A stretch of 64,000 nucleotides of DNA from Mariprofundus erugo. GTDB lineage: Bacteria > Pseudomonadota > Zetaproteobacteria > Mariprofundales > Mariprofundaceae. Position numbers and translations under genes: made by a program. The stretch spans positions 124,001-188,000 of the forward strand of contig NZ_VBRY01000002.1 of the NCBI RefSeq assembly GCF_005818865.1. Direction: 5' to 3'. The notes beneath the pieces were generated by a model that was not told the origin of the DNA, made no database searches, and worked only from the letters and a program-made list of their open reading frames with translations. This document shows positions 1 through 8,386 of this stretch, in pieces; positions within the stretch are counted from its first letter, which is position 1, and every line of letters begins with the position of its first letter.

Positions 1-141
1 GGTGCGCAAATGATGCTGGTGGCCCCCATGATGGTTGTCTGGCCCGGCATCGTCCTGTTTTCACTGGTCATGGCCGTCAATTTATGGGGCGATGCCCTGC
101 GCGACAAACTGGATGTAAGAATGGAGAAACATCATGCATGA
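1..141 (+). CDS. ABC transporter permease, C-terminal end (DppC/OppC-like), partial
   Basis: Frame 1 is open from the window edge to a TGA at 139-141 and encodes 46 residues. They form a hydrophobic helix (VVWPGIVLFSLVMAVNLWG) followed by GDALRDKLDVRM. That ending is typical of the inner-membrane permease DppC/OppC of dipeptide or oligopeptide ABC importers, whose last helix runs into NxxGDxLRDxLDPR. The substrate cannot be judged from this fragment. The stop overlaps the start of nagZ by 8 bases, so the two genes are probably translated from one message. That would fit uptake of murein peptides next to a muropeptide-recycling enzyme, but this link is inference. Confidence 0.7.
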   Translation, partial: GAQMMLVAPMMVVWPGIVLFSLVMAVNLWGDALRDKLDVRMEKHHA

Positions 142-1021
142 ACAGCTGATCATCGGTCTCGAAGGAACAGAACTGAGCGCACAGGAGCGCCAGTGGCTGC
201 AGCAGAGGCCGCCACAGGGTGTCATTCTGTTCGCCCGAAATACTGAGAGCCCCGAACAGGTAAAGGCATTATTGCAGGAGGTTCGCGCCTGTACCGGTAA
301 AGAGACATGGGCAGCCATCGATGAGGAGGGAGGGCGCGTCAACCGGATGCCATGGGCCCCCTTTAACCAGCGCCGCCATGCATCCGAATACGGCGCCATG
401 TACGATCGCAATGCCGGCACAGCTATTCAGGCTGTTTATCAGGATAACTTCTGCACCGGCGAGGCATTAAAAGAGCTTGGCTTCACCCATAATTGCGCAC
501 CGGTGCTCGATCTGTTTCACCCCGATGGACACGATATCATCGGCCAAAGGGCTTACGGCGACCATGTCGACAAGGTCACAGCCCTGGCCGCCGCCTGTCT
601 GAACGGCCTGCGTGATGCAGGGATTGAAGGGGTGGGTAAACACTTCCCCGGCCACGGCCGTGCCAATGCCGATTCACATGTGGCTGTACCTGAAGTTGAT
701 GCACCACTGGCGACAGTGCTGGAGGAGGCTGAATCATTCTCCCGCCTGATTGCACAGGGCTTGCGTCACATCATGACAGCCCATGTCATTTATACATCGG
801 CCAATCGCCAGATTGCCACCACCTCCCCTTTCTGGGTCCATCACGTATTGCGCGAACGCATGTGCTTTTTTGGTCAGATCTGGAGTGATGACCTCTGTAT
901 GAAAGGGGTAGGAGACGATGTGCCGGCAGCGGCCACCGCCGCAATCAGGGCAGGATGTGACCTGTTGCTGGTATGCCAGCCTGAAGGTGTGCGAGCGATC
1001 TATCAGTCACAGCAGGCATAG
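134..1021 (+). CDS. nagZ: beta-N-acetylhexosaminidase NagZ
   Basis: Cytoplasmic glycoside hydrolase of family 3 that removes N-acetylglucosamine from anhydro-muropeptides during cell-wall recycling. The 295-residue product has the family landmarks in order: FARN near residue 34, IDEEGGRVNRM around residue 62, the GKHFPGHG loop with its DSH general acid/base region near residues 172-185, and the nucleophile region SDDLCMKG near residue 255. It is somewhat shorter than the E. coli enzyme. The ATG at 134 lies inside the end of the upstream permease gene, implying translational coupling. In some bacteria NagZ products act as inducers of beta-lactamase, but no such genes are visible here. Confidence 0.93.
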   Translation: MHEQLIIGLEGTELSAQERQWLQQRPPQGVILFARNTESPEQVKALLQEVRACTGKETWAAIDEEGGRVNRMPWAPFNQRRHASEYGAMYDRNAGTAIQAVYQDNFCTGEALKELGFTHNCAPVLDLFHPDGHDIIGQRAYGDHVDKVTALAAACLNGLRDAGIEGVGKHFPGHGRANADSHVAVPEVDAPLATVLEEAESFSRLIAQGLRHIMTAHVIYTSANRQIATTSPFWVHHVLRERMCFFGQIWSDDLCMKGVGDDVPAAATAAIRAGCDLLLVCQPEGVRAIYQSQQA

Positions 1022-1099
1022 CCCAGTGCATTATAATATGATTGAATACGCATCCCGCCCCCCTCACATCGGGCCGGGAGCAAGAATGAGGAGGAAGTG

Positions 1100-1423
1100 A
1101 TGGCTGAACACGACATTACACCACGCCAGCTTAAAGCCATGATGGACATGGATCCGGGCCTGTATGTACTGGATGTACGCGAACCGCATGAGCTGGCGAT
1201 CTGCCGGATTGAAGGCACTAAAACCATTCCGCTTGGCGAACTGGCACAACGCTTCAGCGAAGTTCCGCAGGACAAACCGGTCGTGGTTCACTGCAAACTC
1301 GGCGGACGCTCTGCCAAAGCAGTGGAGCTCCTCCAGTCACAGGGATATTCAAATGTGCAGAATCTGGCGGGTGGAATTATCTGCTGGATCGACGAAGTGG
1401 ATAACTCCCTCACCCGTTACTAG
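1100..1423 (+). CDS. single-domain rhodanese-like protein
   Basis: A 107-residue rhodanese domain of the GlpE/PspE type. Such proteins move sulfane sulfur through a cysteine persulfide. The active-site loop HCKLGGRS is present near residue 63, with the catalytic Cys at its first position, and the domain begins with the typical LDVREPHE near residues 23-30. There is no signal peptide, so a cytoplasmic location is expected. I take the ATG at 1100 as start because a GAGGAGG Shine-Dalgarno ends 5 bases upstream. A GTG at 1097 is also in frame. The stop codon overlaps the left terminal repeat of the element at 1423-1630, so that element may have inserted at, or created, the 3' end. Sulfur acceptor unknown. 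Confidence 0.88.
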   Translation: MAEHDITPRQLKAMMDMDPGLYVLDVREPHELAICRIEGTKTIPLGELAQRFSEVPQDKPVVVHCKLGGRSAKAVELLQSQGYSNVQNLAGGIICWIDEVDNSLTRY

Positions 1424-1630
1424 GAGCCTGTCGGATTTAAGCAATCCGTAGCGAGCAGGAGCAAGCCGTTTGAAGCCATGGCATGACTTCAAATGGCGCG
1501 ATAGCAATGTCTGCAAGAAAAAATATTCCGGGATTGAGGAGCATAGTGGTGACTATGCGACAAAAGACTGGGGTGTTTTGGGCCGCTATCCCTGCCGCGC
1601 AGTAGATTTGAGTTAAGTCCGACAGACTCC
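1423..1630. mobile_element. 208-bp MITE-like element with 18-bp terminal inverted repeats
   Basis: The left end (1423-1440, GGAGCCTGTCGGATTTAA) and the reverse complement of the right end (1613-1630, GGAGTCTGTCGGACTTAA) match at 16 of 18 positions. The 172-bp interior contains a short hairpin (TTTGAAG...CTTCAAA) and no convincing gene. This is the layout of a non-autonomous transposable element that relies on a transposase elsewhere in the genome. No clear target-site duplication is visible, so it could also be a degraded insertion sequence or another kind of intergenic repeat. No second copy occurs in the window. Confidence 0.6.
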
Positions 1631-1694
1631 TGGGGATCCCCAGAGAATAAACATAGTGCGGCTGCCCCGTTGCGGGCAGTCACCACCTTATCAT

Positions 1695-3800
1695 TCAAAA
1701 CTGCTTTGTGATCAAATGCACGGCACGATCGGCCGGAACGGGTGGACTGAACAGGTACCCCTGGACCTGATCACAATTGCACTGCCGCAAAAAATCGAGT
1801 TGCTCACGCGTTTCGACACCTTCAGCCACCACAGCCAGCCCAAGCGCTCCGGCCAGACTGATAATTGCGGACGTGATGGTGGCATCCTGCTCATCCGTCG
1901 TAATATCGAGCACAAACGAGCGATCAATTTTCAGTACATCAATGGGAAAATGTTTCAGGTAGGACATACTGGAGTAGCCGGTGCCAAAATCATCCACCGA
2001 GAGCTTGAGTCCCATCGCCTTCATCTCGCTGAGTACCTGCAGTGCAGCCTCGGCATCCTTCATCAACACACTTTCAGTAATCTCAAACTCCAGGTAGGCC
2101 GGATCCACGCCCGTCTCGGCAAGAATCTGCTCAATGCTTGCCAGCAAGTGATGATCGGCAAACTGGTGACATGAAAGATTGACCGAGATATTGACCGGCG
2201 GCAGCCCCGCCTTCAGCCAGGCAACATGCTGACGGCACGCCGTGCGAATCACCCACTTACCCATCGGCACAATCAACCCGGAGTCTTCGGCTACAGGGAT
2301 GAAATCAATCGGTGATACCATGCCCCGCTCCGGGTGAATCCAGCGAATCAAGGCTTCAAATCCAGAAACAGTCGAACTATTGGCATCAATCTTCGGCTGG
2401 TAAAACAGCGTCATCTCATCCCGTTCAAGCGCCTTGACCAGCTCTCCTTCGAGATGAATACGATCCTGGCTACGCCGCCTCAACTCATCATCGTAGAAAA
2501 AGACCCCGTTGCGCCCTTTATACTTGACCTGATACATGGCTGCGTCGGCATGCTTAAGAAGGACGTCGGACTCATGGCCGTCATCCGGATAGATCGCAAT
2601 ACCGATACTCGACGTAATCGAAACCCGGTTACCGGCAAGCATCAAAGGCTTGCTAAGGCTGTCAAGAATGCGCTCTGCGACCACACCGGCGTGACTGGCA
2701 TCGGCCATATCCGTCAATAATACAGTGAACTCATCCCCGCCCAGGCGGGCAACCGTATCATCCGAGGACTCCCTGGCGGCCACATCCGTACTGCGAATAC
2801 TCTGCTGCAGGCGGACCGACACCTCTTTCAACAACTGATCTCCTGCCACGTGCCCGAGACTGTCATTGATGCGTTTGAAATTATCGAGATCCAGAAACAT
2901 GACGGCAACACAGGTCCCGTTACGCGATGCCTTGGCCAGCGCAGCCTTCAAATGCTCACTGAACAGCGTCCGGTTGGGTAATCCGGTCACCGTATCGAAA
3001 TAGGCCAGGCGCCGTATCGACTCTTCGGTTTTTTTGCGTTCTGTAATGTTTTGCAGTGTGCCAAAAAGATGACTGCTGCCGGCAGGGCCGGATCGCTCGG
3101 CATGCATCAACAGCGTTTTTTCCTGCCCCCCCTGCACATGAATGCGAAACTCAATATCAGCAGGGTGCCCCTGCACCGCCTGGTGAATCGCCCGATCGAA
3201 GCCGGCACGATCATCGTCATGAATGGCGCTTTGAAAGAGATGATAAAAGGTCCCCGGCGAGGTGCGCGGAACCCCGAAAATACGACAGCTCTGATCAGAA
3301 ACCTCTATTTCATCACAACTCAAATCCCATGCCCAGTTACCCAGGTTGGCAATTCGCTGCGCTTCAGCCAACAGCCGCTCATTGGTGCGAGCCTGTTGCA
3401 TGGTCCGGCTTGTACGGAGAATATATTGAAGGCGAAGTGTTAACAGGGTCCAGTCAACAGGGCGGGTAATAAAATCCGTTACCCCCTGATCAAACGCCTC
3501 TCTGATTGCCTCCACATCATGGCCATCGGCGACAATAATGACCGGCGCCTGCGCCACGAAGCGACAACATGAGTGACGGGTCGCATCATCCGGCTCCCCG
3601 GCCAAAATCACCAGCGCAGGCAACACATCCTGCATCAGGACAATGGCCGCCTCACTGCTACCGGCGATCACCGGCTCATATCCGGCATCCTCAATGACTG
3701 AATGCATCCGGCTGCAAAAATCTGCATCCGAAGCAATCACCATCACTTTTTCAAGCGGACCGGGACGATTCATATGCTGGTTTGGTAGCTCTCTCTGCAT
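1695..3800 (-). CDS. cyclic-di-GMP signalling protein: degenerate receiver-PAS-GGDEF-EAL
   Basis: A 701-residue cytoplasmic protein. Domains in order: a receiver-like domain (about 15-130), PAS with PAC (about 150-265), GGDEF (about 270-430) and EAL (about 445-695). The cyclase signature RLGGDEF (near 350) and the phosphodiesterase motifs EALIRW (near 481) and DDFGTGYSS are intact, so both synthesis and breakdown of c-di-GMP are possible. The receiver looks non-phosphorylatable. The acidic pair reads SD, the usual phospho-Asp position falls in LVILAGEP, and the conserved Lys appears as Arg in ITRPVD. Two PilZ (c-di-GMP-binding) genes lie upstream on the same strand, the nearer 55 bp away, suggesting one signalling cassette. 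Start ATG at 3800 has GAGGT nine bases upstream. Confidence 0.93.
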   Translation of the reverse strand: MQRELPNQHMNRPGPLEKVMVIASDADFCSRMHSVIEDAGYEPVIAGSSEAAIVLMQDVLPALVILAGEPDDATRHSCCRFVAQAPVIIVADGHDVEAIREAFDQGVTDFITRPVDWTLLTLRLQYILRTSRTMQQARTNERLLAEAQRIANLGNWAWDLSCDEIEVSDQSCRIFGVPRTSPGTFYHLFQSAIHDDDRAGFDRAIHQAVQGHPADIEFRIHVQGGQEKTLLMHAERSGPAGSSHLFGTLQNITERKKTEESIRRLAYFDTVTGLPNRTLFSEHLKAALAKASRNGTCVAVMFLDLDNFKRINDSLGHVAGDQLLKEVSVRLQQSIRSTDVAARESSDDTVARLGGDEFTVLLTDMADASHAGVVAERILDSLSKPLMLAGNRVSITSSIGIAIYPDDGHESDVLLKHADAAMYQVKYKGRNGVFFYDDELRRRSQDRIHLEGELVKALERDEMTLFYQPKIDANSSTVSGFEALIRWIHPERGMVSPIDFIPVAEDSGLIVPMGKWVIRTACRQHVAWLKAGLPPVNISVNLSCHQFADHHLLASIEQILAETGVDPAYLEFEITESVLMKDAEAALQVLSEMKAMGLKLSVDDFGTGYSSMSYLKHFPIDVLKIDRSFVLDITTDEQDATITSAIISLAGALGLAVVAEGVETREQLDFLRQCNCDQVQGYLFSPPVPADRAVHLITKQF

Positions 3801-3855
3801 GATGGCAAGACCTCAGCAAAACATATGCCATTCGCCCCGCCGTGAGGATCGGCCA

Positions 3856-4245
3856 TCATGGCGAAAAAATCCAGCCACCATGCCGGGAAAACGCCACCTG
3901 CTCGGACTCACCCATGACCGGATGATCGCCATGTTCAAACGGATCAAGCCTGACATGCCCGTCCAGCGCCAGCGAATCAAATCTCAGCGCCAGACTGTGT
4001 GCATCAGCCCGTGCCACAGTGCAACGGGCCACCACCGGCAACTCATGATGATGGCGACCGAAATAGATCGTAACCTGGCAACAACTACCGACCGGCGTCA
4101 TCGCGGGGCTGTCAAGAAACACCCCCTTCATGCTCAAATCAAGGACTCTCGCCTCAAATGCCTCACCGTCATGAAGCACCACCAGCGCCGAAACGGGCAG
4201 GCGATGATCCGCAGCTGTTTTTTTTACCGCATGTTGAATAGTCAT
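3856..4245 (-). CDS. PilZ domain protein (c-di-GMP effector)
   Basis: A 129-residue protein that is nearly all PilZ domain. The DLSMKGVFLD segment near residues 37-46 is the conserved (D/N)xSxxG part of the c-di-GMP pocket. The upstream RxxxR arm is poorly kept (HRLPVSA), so ligand binding should not be assumed. It shares a length, a C-terminal GGWIF ending and several blocks (ELPVVA, LALRFDS) with the next gene upstream and is clearly its paralog. It sits 55 bp upstream of the GGDEF/EAL gene on the same strand. Its 234-bp leader contains a GGA-hairpin repeat, described separately. Confidence 0.85.
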   Translation of the reverse strand: MTIQHAVKKTAADHRLPVSALVVLHDGEAFEARVLDLSMKGVFLDSPAMTPVGSCCQVTIYFGRHHHELPVVARCTVARADAHSLALRFDSLALDGHVRLDPFEHGDHPVMGESEQVAFSRHGGWIFSP

Positions 4246-4479
4246 AACAGATTCCCCGCTGAGCTGTTATTTTCAATGCCGAAGCTGAGTATAGATGGCG
4301 GCTCAGCATCTGCATCCTCTTTCAACATCCTGCTCCGGGAGACTATGAATCACGCCCTGTGTGCAGAGAGCCGGGCAATGAAGGAGAGGCTGATTGGATT
4401 CGCTGCATCCTGCAGCTCACCTGGCGGCGGCAAAGCCGTCCATGGCTCGCTCGGAAGCGCCTAATTAATCAGCGCTTCC
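4246..4479 (-). promoter_or_regulatory. leader of the PilZ gene with several GGA motifs (possible CsrA/RsmA sites)
   Basis: Read on the minus strand, this 234-nt spacer starts with the hairpin repeat copy at 4434-4479. It then holds a perfect hairpin GCTGC-AGGAT-GCAGC (about 4403-4417) and, further on, CAGGATG and AGGATG motifs before a GGGGA Shine-Dalgarno for the PilZ gene. CsrA-family proteins bind GGA in hairpin loops with the consensus CA(N)GGANG, and they commonly need one site at the ribosome-binding site plus one or more upstream. The pattern is seen directly. The regulatory role is inference. Confidence 0.4.
4434..4479 (-). repeat. hairpin repeat family, copy 1
   Basis: On the minus strand, immediately after the stop codon of the upstream PilZ gene: stem GGAAGCGC / GCGCTTCC (4453-4460 with 4472-4479, 11-nt loop), then GAGCGAGCCATGGACGGCT, whose AGCC/GGCT arms put ATGGAC in a six-base loop. 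The same unit recurs at 7184-7226 and 59308-59353. The position right behind a stop codon also fits a terminator or mRNA-stabilising role, but no T-run follows. Confidence 0.75.
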
Positions 4480-4863
4480 TTAAGGCCTGAAGATCCAGCC
4501 ACCGCCCTTTGAGCACTCAAGTCTGGCCTGCTCGGGATCGTCCGCATGCTCCACAACCAGCTGCTGCAGCTCCACACTGCTCTCCAGCCGGACCGAATCA
4601 AACCTCAGCGCCATACCGCCATCCACAACACGAACCACTCTGGCGGTCGCAACAATGGGTAACTCATGCATAAAATGACCGAACAAAATACTGATCGTGC
4701 ATTTGCAGCCGACCGGCAACCCGGCGGTGCAACGCAGGAAAACCCCGGTCATGCTCAAATCGGCCACCTCAACGCCGAATGGCTCCTCCCCTTCCGGCGT
4801 CAGTGTGGCCCCCACGGAAACTCTGGAACGACTATAGTTACGCCTGTTGTCGTGTGATTTCAT
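4480..4863 (-). CDS. PilZ domain protein (c-di-GMP effector), paralog
   Basis: A 127-residue protein from the ATG at 4863, chosen because a GGGAGGTCAA Shine-Dalgarno directly precedes it and because this gives the same length as the downstream paralog. An in-frame ATG at 4995 would add a hydrophobic 44-residue extension without a good ribosome site. The PilZ arm is better kept here (RRNYSRSRVSV near residues 6-16), followed by ADLSMTGVFLR near residue 37, so c-di-GMP binding is plausible. It ends in GGWIFRP like its paralog. It is first in the apparent leftward cassette PilZ-PilZ-GGDEF/EAL. The partner or output is unknown. Confidence 0.85.
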   Translation of the reverse strand: MKSHDNRRNYSRSRVSVGATLTPEGEEPFGVEVADLSMTGVFLRCTAGLPVGCKCTISILFGHFMHELPIVATARVVRVVDGGMALRFDSVRLESSVELQQLVVEHADDPEQARLECSKGGGWIFRP

Positions 4864-5050
4864 TTGACCTCCCGGACTCTCCGGGGCCACCAGGCCCCTC
4901 GCGCTATACCCCGACAGGAAAAGCGCCGCCTCCGTGCGATCCTGCCCGATCAGGTGCATGAAAAGAAGATACCCGGCTAAAAGCAGTTTCTTCAATCATC
5001 CCCGTATGTTTTAATCCGCAATCGCTGTCTGCCGGCAAGGAAGGTAATGG

Positions 5051-6274
5051 ATGAATAAGGAAAAATCAGGATCAGGACTGCTGTTGGCCATGCTCACAGC
5101 CATTCTGGCCGGTGGCCTTAGCGGCTATATCTGGGGACCGGCAATGGGCTCTGTTGCCTGGCTCGGAGAGCTGTTTCTGACCCTGCTGAAAATGCTCATC
5201 GTACCGCTCGTCGCGGCCAGCATCATCACCGGTGTCGCCGCTCTCGGCGATGTCCGTAACCTCGGCCGCATGGGCGGCATATCGATCACCTACTATGCCA
5301 CCACGACCCTGATTGCCGTATCGATCGGCCTGCTGATGGCCAATCTCTGGCAGCCCGGCACAGGCGTTGACCTCGGCGCAAGCACACCAGCGCATACAAC
5401 AGGCGATATCGGCATCAGCGACCTGATCCTCTCACTGGTGCACCCCAATATCATTGATGCAGCTGCCCACATGAAGCTGCTGCCCGTCATCGTATTCTGC
5501 ATTCTTCTGGCAGCAGCACTCACAACCATCGGTGAGCGGGGGAGACCGGTCATTGCTTTTTTCGACGGACTGAATGAGGCAATGATGCGTATTGTCGAGT
5601 GGATCATGCTCTTTGCACCGGTGGGTGTATTTGCCCTGATTGCCTCCCGGCTTGGTGAGGCGGGCGGAGGCGAAGCATTCCTTGCCCAGCTGACCGGGCT
5701 TGGCCGCTATGTACTGGCGGTGATATCAGGACTGCTCACCCATGCGGCCGTACTTTGTATGCTGCTGATGCTACTGGCCCGCCGCCCGGTCATCCAATAC
5801 CTTGGCTATATGGGCACACCTCTGATGACCGCATTTTCCACCGCCTCATCCAGTGCCACCCTGCCTCTGACCATGGAGGCCGTTCAACAGGCCGGCGTCA
5901 ACGAAAAAGCACGCCGCTTTGTGCTGCCACTGGGCGCAACCATCAACATGGACGGCACAGCCCTTTACGAGGCGGTCGCCGTACTGTTTATAGCGCAGGC
6001 CTATGGCATTGAGCTGGGCTTTGGCCAACAATTGGTGGTATTACTGACGGCCACGATGGCTGCCATTGGTGCGGCAGGCATTCCGGAGGCAGGCCTCGTC
6101 ACCATGGTGATGGTACTGGAGGCTGTCGGCCTGCCACTGGAGGGGATCGGTCTGATTCTCGCCGTGGACTGGTTCCTCGACCGCTGCCGCACCACCGTCA
6201 ATGTATTCGGCGATTCGGTGGGCGCGGCCGTCGTCGGTTATCTGACCAGCCCCGATAAAAAAGCCGGGAACTGA
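5051..6274 (+). CDS. dicarboxylate/amino acid:cation symporter (DAACS family)
   Basis: An inner-membrane secondary transporter of the glutamate/aspartate-dicarboxylate family (GltP, DctA and relatives), 407 residues with multiple hydrophobic segments. The substrate-binding hairpin SSSATLPLTMEA (about 273-284) and the NMDGTALYEA signature (about 305-314) are intact. The start ATG at 5051 follows AAGGAAGG. These transporters move acidic amino acids or C4-dicarboxylates with protons or sodium. Which substrate applies cannot be told from the motifs. The gene stands alone between the divergent PilZ cassette and a cytochrome gene. Confidence 0.92.
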   Translation: MNKEKSGSGLLLAMLTAILAGGLSGYIWGPAMGSVAWLGELFLTLLKMLIVPLVAASIITGVAALGDVRNLGRMGGISITYYATTTLIAVSIGLLMANLWQPGTGVDLGASTPAHTTGDIGISDLILSLVHPNIIDAAAHMKLLPVIVFCILLAAALTTIGERGRPVIAFFDGLNEAMMRIVEWIMLFAPVGVFALIASRLGEAGGGEAFLAQLTGLGRYVLAVISGLLTHAAVLCMLLMLLARRPVIQYLGYMGTPLMTAFSTASSSATLPLTMEAVQQAGVNEKARRFVLPLGATINMDGTALYEAVAVLFIAQAYGIELGFGQQLVVLLTATMAAIGAAGIPEAGLVTMVMVLEAVGLPLEGIGLILAVDWFLDRCRTTVNVFGDSVGAAVVGYLTSPDKKAGN

Positions 6275-6416
6275 CGCACAGTTTTCCGCCAGCCACTGCA
6301 AGCAACAGGCTTAATACCTTTCCGCAACCATATTCTGCCACTATCATTGCGCCGCCGGCGCGCTCTCTCCTGCAGACCGCGACAGCCAAATTCAATGACT
6401 CGAATGAGAGGCAGCA

Positions 6417-7154
6417 ATGACCGAAGCAATACTAAAACGCTACAGGGTATGGGATGCTCCTACCCGTATTTTCCACTGGGTAAATTTTCTCTCCGTTCTG
6501 CTACTGATCATTGTCGGCATCGTCATGCTCTACAAAAGAGATATCGGCATTACCAGCCTTGATGCAAAAATCGCCATCAAGGAAATTCATATCGTCATCG
6601 GCTACGTATTCTCACTCAATCTCTTTATCCGCCTGGTCTGGGGCTTTATCGGCAACCGCTTTGCCCGCTGGAGCAACATTATTCCGGGTAAAGGCTTTGG
6701 AACCGTATTGTCCTCCTACATTGCCAGCATCAAAACCGGCCACCCGCAGCAGTTTCTTGGCCACAACCCGCTTGGTCGCCTTGCCGTAGTCGTACTGATG
6801 CTGATGCTGATCACCCAGGCTGTAACCGGCCTGGTCCGGGCCGGCACCGATGTTTACTATCCACCATTCGGCAGCATGTTCGCAGCCGAAGTGGCTGCTG
6901 ACGGCGTCAACCCCGCCACACTCAAGCCCTATGACAAGACCGGCGTCGACCCGGTAAAACTGAAGGAACTGGGCGCATTCAAGGAACCATTCGGGGAAAT
7001 TCACCTCTATGTAGCCTATGCGCTGATGCTGATGATTCTTCTGCATATTTTCGCCGTGGTGAAAGCTGAAATCAGCGAGGGAAGCAACCTCGTATCGGCC
7101 ATGTTCTCGGGCAAAAAGGTACTCTCCCGCGATCCTGAAGATCTTAAAGAGTAA
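6417..7154 (+). CDS. cytochrome b561-family membrane protein
   Basis: A 245-residue integral membrane cytochrome b of the b561/Ni-Fe-hydrogenase-subunit type. It opens with RYRVWDAPTRIFHWVNF, the usual start of this family. His residues in the first, second and last helices (FHW near 19-21, IHIVIGY near 57-63, IHLYVAY...LLHIF near 199-215) are candidates for ligands of two b hemes. It would pass electrons between quinones and an unidentified partner, but no hydrogenase or c-type partner gene is adjacent. A GAGAGGCAGCA ribosome site precedes the ATG. Copy 2 of the hairpin repeat lies 29 bp past the stop. Confidence 0.88.
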   Translation: MTEAILKRYRVWDAPTRIFHWVNFLSVLLLIIVGIVMLYKRDIGITSLDAKIAIKEIHIVIGYVFSLNLFIRLVWGFIGNRFARWSNIIPGKGFGTVLSSYIASIKTGHPQQFLGHNPLGRLAVVVLMLMLITQAVTGLVRAGTDVYYPPFGSMFAAEVAADGVNPATLKPYDKTGVDPVKLKELGAFKEPFGEIHLYVAYALMLMILLHIFAVVKAEISEGSNLVSAMFSGKKVLSRDPEDLKE

Positions 7155-7504
7155 ACGCATCCGCCAAACAGTCTGCTCGCCATGGAAGCGCTGATTCACT
7201 CGGCGCTTCCATGCGGGCCATGGATGACCGGCTGCAACCCGGCAGGGTAGCCGGAGCAGACGCTATTGCCGTCGTCAACGGCGCCAACCGGACATGGCAG
7301 CATCTGATTTGCAAGTAACTGAAAACTACTCTATATACGTTGCGTTCTGATATTAATCCGAGCGACTCTCAATCAACACGCCATGACTGAAAAATTCACT
7401 GCGAAATGCGGCCTTGAGGCAGGGCTGCTTGTATCGGAGCTGCCCATCGGGCATTTTTCGCTGCTTAACAATATGACACTGCAAACTGCGGGGGAACAAA
7501 TCTG
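7155..7504. other. 350-bp spacer before purC
   Basis: The spacer holds copy 2 of the hairpin repeat near its left end. It also holds an open frame of 40 codons (ATG 7383, TGA 7503-7505) whose stop overlaps the purC ATG as TGATG. That small frame has no visible ribosome site. I see no purine-riboswitch core and no strong sigma-70 promoter here. Confidence 0.5.
7184..7226 (+). repeat. hairpin repeat family, copy 2
   Basis: GGAAGCGC (7184-7191) and GCGCTTCC (7203-7210) form the same stem as copies 1 and 3, followed by GCGGGCCATGGATGACC. Here the second hairpin is weaker, but the CATGGATG core is kept. It lies just downstream of the cytochrome b561 stop, in the sense orientation. Confidence 0.7.
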
Positions 7505-8386
7505 ATGGCTGCAATGATGAATGCAGAAATTCAAAGCCTGAAACTGCTGCACAAAGGCAAGGTGAGGGATATGTACGAAGTGGATGAAAACCATCTGCTG
7601 ATCGTGACAACCGACCGCCTCTCCGCCTTCGATGTGGTATTGCCTACCGCAATTCCGGGCAAGGGCGAGGTACTCAACGCCGTTTCCGACTTCTGGTTTC
7701 ACAAGCTTGGACATATCGTCCCCAACCATACCGCTACCATGACGCTGGAAGAGGCGTTGCCGGACAGCGAAGAGCGGGCACGTGTCAGCTCTCATGCCAT
7801 TATCGTAAAGCGACTGAAACCACTGCCCATTGAGGCCATTGTCCGCGGCTACCTGATCGGCTCCGGCTGGAAGGAGTATCAGCGCCAGGGTTCTGTTTGC
7901 GGTATTGCCCTGCCCGCAGGACTTGAGCTTGCCGGCAAACTGCCTGAGCCGATCTTTACGCCATCGACCAAGGCAAACGTCGGCGATCATGATGAAAACA
8001 TCGACTTTGATCGCATGTGTGAAATCATCGGACCGGAGCTGGCTGCACAGGTCCGCGACACCAGCCTGAAGCTCTATTCCGAAGCTGCGGCCTATGCGCT
8101 GGCGCGCGGCATCATCATTGCCGACACCAAGTTCGAGTTCGGCCTTGATGCCGATGGCAACCTCGCCCTGATCGATGAGGTACTGACGCCGGATTCATCC
8201 CGCTTCTGGCCTGTCTCCGAATACCGTCCGGGCATCAGCCCGCCAAGCTTTGATAAACAGTATGTACGCGACTGGCTGGAAACGCTCGACTGGAACAAAC
8301 AGGCGCCCGGCCCTGTCATTCCGGAAGCCATTCAGCTGAAAACCGCCGAGAAATACAGGGAAGCACTGGAGCGGCTGACCGCCTGA
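7505..8386 (+). CDS. purC: phosphoribosylaminoimidazole-succinocarboxamide synthase (SAICAR synthase)
   Basis: De novo purine biosynthesis: ATP-dependent joining of CAIR and aspartate to give SAICAR. The 293-residue sequence shows the family hallmarks [10 protein letters not shown] near residue 17, TTDRLSAFD near residue 35, [17 protein letters not shown] near 115, [10 protein letters not shown] near 205 and [12 protein letters not shown] near 224. Its length is that of the longer SAICAR-synthase subgroup, not the roughly 240-residue type. A GGGGA ribosome site precedes the ATG at 7505. The TGA overlaps by one base the ATG of the downstream antiporter. Confidence 0.96.
   Translation: MAAMMNAEIQSLKLLHKGKVRDMYEVDENHLLIVTTDRLSAFDVVLPTAIPGKGEVLNAVSDFWFHKLGHIVPNHTATMTLEEALPDSEERARVSSHAIIVKRLKPLPIEAIVRGYLIGSGWKEYQRQGSVCGIALPAGLELAGKLPEPIFTPSTKANVGDHDENIDFDRMCEIIGPELAAQVRDTSLKLYSEAAAYALARGIIIADTKFEFGLDADGNLALIDEVLTPDSSRFWPVSEYRPGISPPSFDKQYVRDWLETLDWNKQAPGPVIPEAIQLKTAEKYREALERLTA

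Noticed and set aside
1489-1698. Small minus-strand frame inside the MITE-like element as a transposase remnant
   Set aside because: The 69-residue translation has no DDE or HTH pattern and extends beyond the element.
4480-4995. Longer PilZ protein starting at 4995 with a signal-like N-terminus
   Set aside because: The start at 4863 has a much better ribosome site and gives the same length as the paralog next door.
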